Below are positions 63,079 to 64,000 of a stretch of 64,000 nt of DNA, piece after piece. Where the stretch lies: NCBI RefSeq assembly GCF_001592745.1, contig NZ_LUKD01000001.1:813384-877383 (forward strand). Direction: 5' to 3'. The DNA comes from Bdellovibrio bacteriovorus (lineage in GTDB: Bacteria; Bdellovibrionota; Bdellovibrionia; Bdellovibrionales; Bdellovibrionaceae). The notes beneath the pieces are model-generated. The model did no database searches, had not been told where the DNA came from, and worked only from the letters and a program-made list of their open reading frames with translations. A program made the translations under genes and the position numbers. Position 1 is the stretch's first letter, and each line of letters begins with the position of its first letter.

Positions 63079-64000
63079 ATGGATGTACTTGATTTTGTTA
63101 CGAAAGATTTAAACCCTCCGCAAAAAGACGCTGTCGAAACCCTTGAGGGGCCTTTATTGATTTTAGCGGGTGCCGGCTCGGGAAAGACCCGCGTTCTTAC
63201 CCATCGCATGGCCAATATCATCGGCCAAGGGGTTGCCGCCCCCGATGAGATCCTTTGTGTGACCTTCACCAATAAGGCCGCCAAAGAGATGGAGCATCGT
63301 ATTTACAAGATCCTTTCTGAGATGGGTGCACATGTTCGCGCTCAACTTTGGATCAACACCTTCCACAGTTTCTGCGTGCGCGTGCTTCGTCAACATATCA
63401 CTTTGCTCGACTACAAACCTTTCTTCGGCATCTATGATTCATCCGATACGTTAAGCCAAATCAAAAAGGTTATGACGGTGCTGAATATCAACGACAAGAT
63501 GTATCCGGCGAAAAACTTCCAAAGCCGTATCAGCAGCGCGAAGATGATGGGACTTTCGCCAGAAGCTTTCGAAAAAAATGCGAAGCGCTTGATGGATGCA
63601 AAAACGGTTGAGGTCTATAAGGCCTACGAAGTCGAAATGAAAAAAGCGAACAGCTTAGATTTCGATGACTTGTTAATGAAGACCTACGAGCTTTTCCGCA
63701 TGTACCCTGATGTTTTAAAAATGTATCAGGAAAAATTCCGTTACATTATGGTGGATGAGTATCAAGACACCAATCACATTCAATATCTTTTGGTGCAGAT
63801 GTTGGCGAAGGCTCATCGTAATCTTTGCGTTGTGGGTGATGAGGATCAGTCGATCTATAGCTGGCGTGGTGCTGATATTAAAAATATTCTGGATTTTGAA
63901 AAAGACTTCCCGGAAGCCAAAGTCGTCAAGCTTGAAGAAAACTATCGCTCTTCGGCTAACATTGTGAATGCCGCGACTTCGGTGATTAAAAACAATTCGC
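63079..64000 (+). CDS. UvrD/PcrA-type superfamily 1 DNA helicase, partial
   Basis: 307 codons to the window end; no stop in view. ATG 63079 has GAGGAAAAG upstream. Seen: LNPPQKDAVE (Q motif), ILAGAGSGKTRVLTHR (Walker A), FTNKAAKEM, NTFHSFCVRVLRQH, LDFDDLL, MVDEYQDTNHIQYLLV (Walker B), GDEDQSIYSWRGADIKNIL and LEENYRSS. A DNA-repair or replication helicase; UvrD or PcrA cannot be told from this part. Confidence 0.95.
   Translation, partial: MDVLDFVTKDLNPPQKDAVETLEGPLLILAGAGSGKTRVLTHRMANIIGQGVAAPDEILCVTFTNKAAKEMEHRIYKILSEMGAHVRAQLWINTFHSFCVRVLRQHITLLDYKPFFGIYDSSDTLSQIKKVMTVLNINDKMYPAKNFQSRISSAKMMGLSPEAFEKNAKRLMDAKTVEVYKAYEVEMKKANSLDFDDLLMKTYELFRMYPDVLKMYQEKFRYIMVDEYQDTNHIQYLLVQMLAKAHRNLCVVGDEDQSIYSWRGADIKNILDFEKDFPEAKVVKLEENYRSSANIVNAATSVIKNNS

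Noticed and set aside
62991-63396. Minus-strand frames over the helicase start
   Set aside because: Shadows of the UvrD/PcrA gene, which has all helicase motifs in the plus frame.

Overview
The window is a gene-dense chromosomal segment of a flagellated Gram-negative bacterium with many secreted, lipoprotein and outer-membrane genes. The content suggests a Bdellovibrio-like predatory bacterium (Bdellovibrionota): a flagellar export cluster, Tad/Flp pilus genes, a fibre-like adhesin, a RpoH-type sigma factor and many lineage-type envelope proteins of unknown role. This placement is inference from gene content and style. No rRNA, tRNA, CRISPR array, insertion sequence or prophage was seen.

Layout. 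1-4545 (+): end of a fibre-like surface protein; a secreted protein behind a near-perfect FliA (sigma-28) promoter; then prmA, rsmE, an RDD membrane protein and rfaE2 as a tight housekeeping operon closed by a two-way terminator. 4604-7014: a phosphatase-like lipoprotein lacking the catalytic Arg, and a secreted protein with FAM20-kinase-like motifs. 7016-11410 (-): a four-gene overlapping operon of DUF4956 membrane protein, HlyD-type adaptor fused to a phytase-like propeller, TolC-like outer-membrane protein and VTC polyphosphate polymerase. It looks like a trans-envelope polyphosphate machine and is the most interesting system here. 11572-13418: a beta-barrel protein and a HEAT-like anchored protein. 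13567-18609 (-): a small exopolysaccharide set (SLBB export protein, O-antigen ligase/polymerase, Wzz-like protein, NodB deacetylase lipoprotein, YkgJ protein). 18706-26570: coiled-coil protein, 3D-domain lipoprotein, Hsp70-like protein, and the operon folD, Rieske oxygenase, phytase-like protein, RlmI-like methyltransferase.

26779-37983 holds Tad/Flp pilus genes in two blocks (pilin, TadE-like proteins, CpaB-like protein; then CpaC secretin and CpaF ATPase). Between them lie an amidohydrolase, a remarkable Met/Gly-repeat secreted protein and a response regulator/histidine kinase. No TadB/TadC or prepilin peptidase is in the window. 37264-44091: rhomboid protease, unknown proteins, a long inverted repeat, aspS (with residues of the non-discriminating type), a PHA-granule-type protein, RpoH with a long N-terminal extension and a GFA protein. 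44176-54900 (-): flagellar operon fliL-M-N-O-P-Q-R-flhB-A-F-G-fliA, preceded by a good sigma-54 promoter candidate. 55149-64000: CsbD-like protein, monoamine oxidase, inositol monophosphatase, SPOR protein, pectinacetylesterase/Notum-like esterase, an outer-membrane protein paired with a gluzincin-type metalloprotease lipoprotein, and the start of a UvrD/PcrA-type helicase.

The two sigma signals suggest a flagellar cascade: sigma-54 drives the export operon ending in fliA, and FliA in turn drives the secreted gene at 916. Starts were moved from the longest frame where a ribosome site, signal peptide or family alignment called for it.
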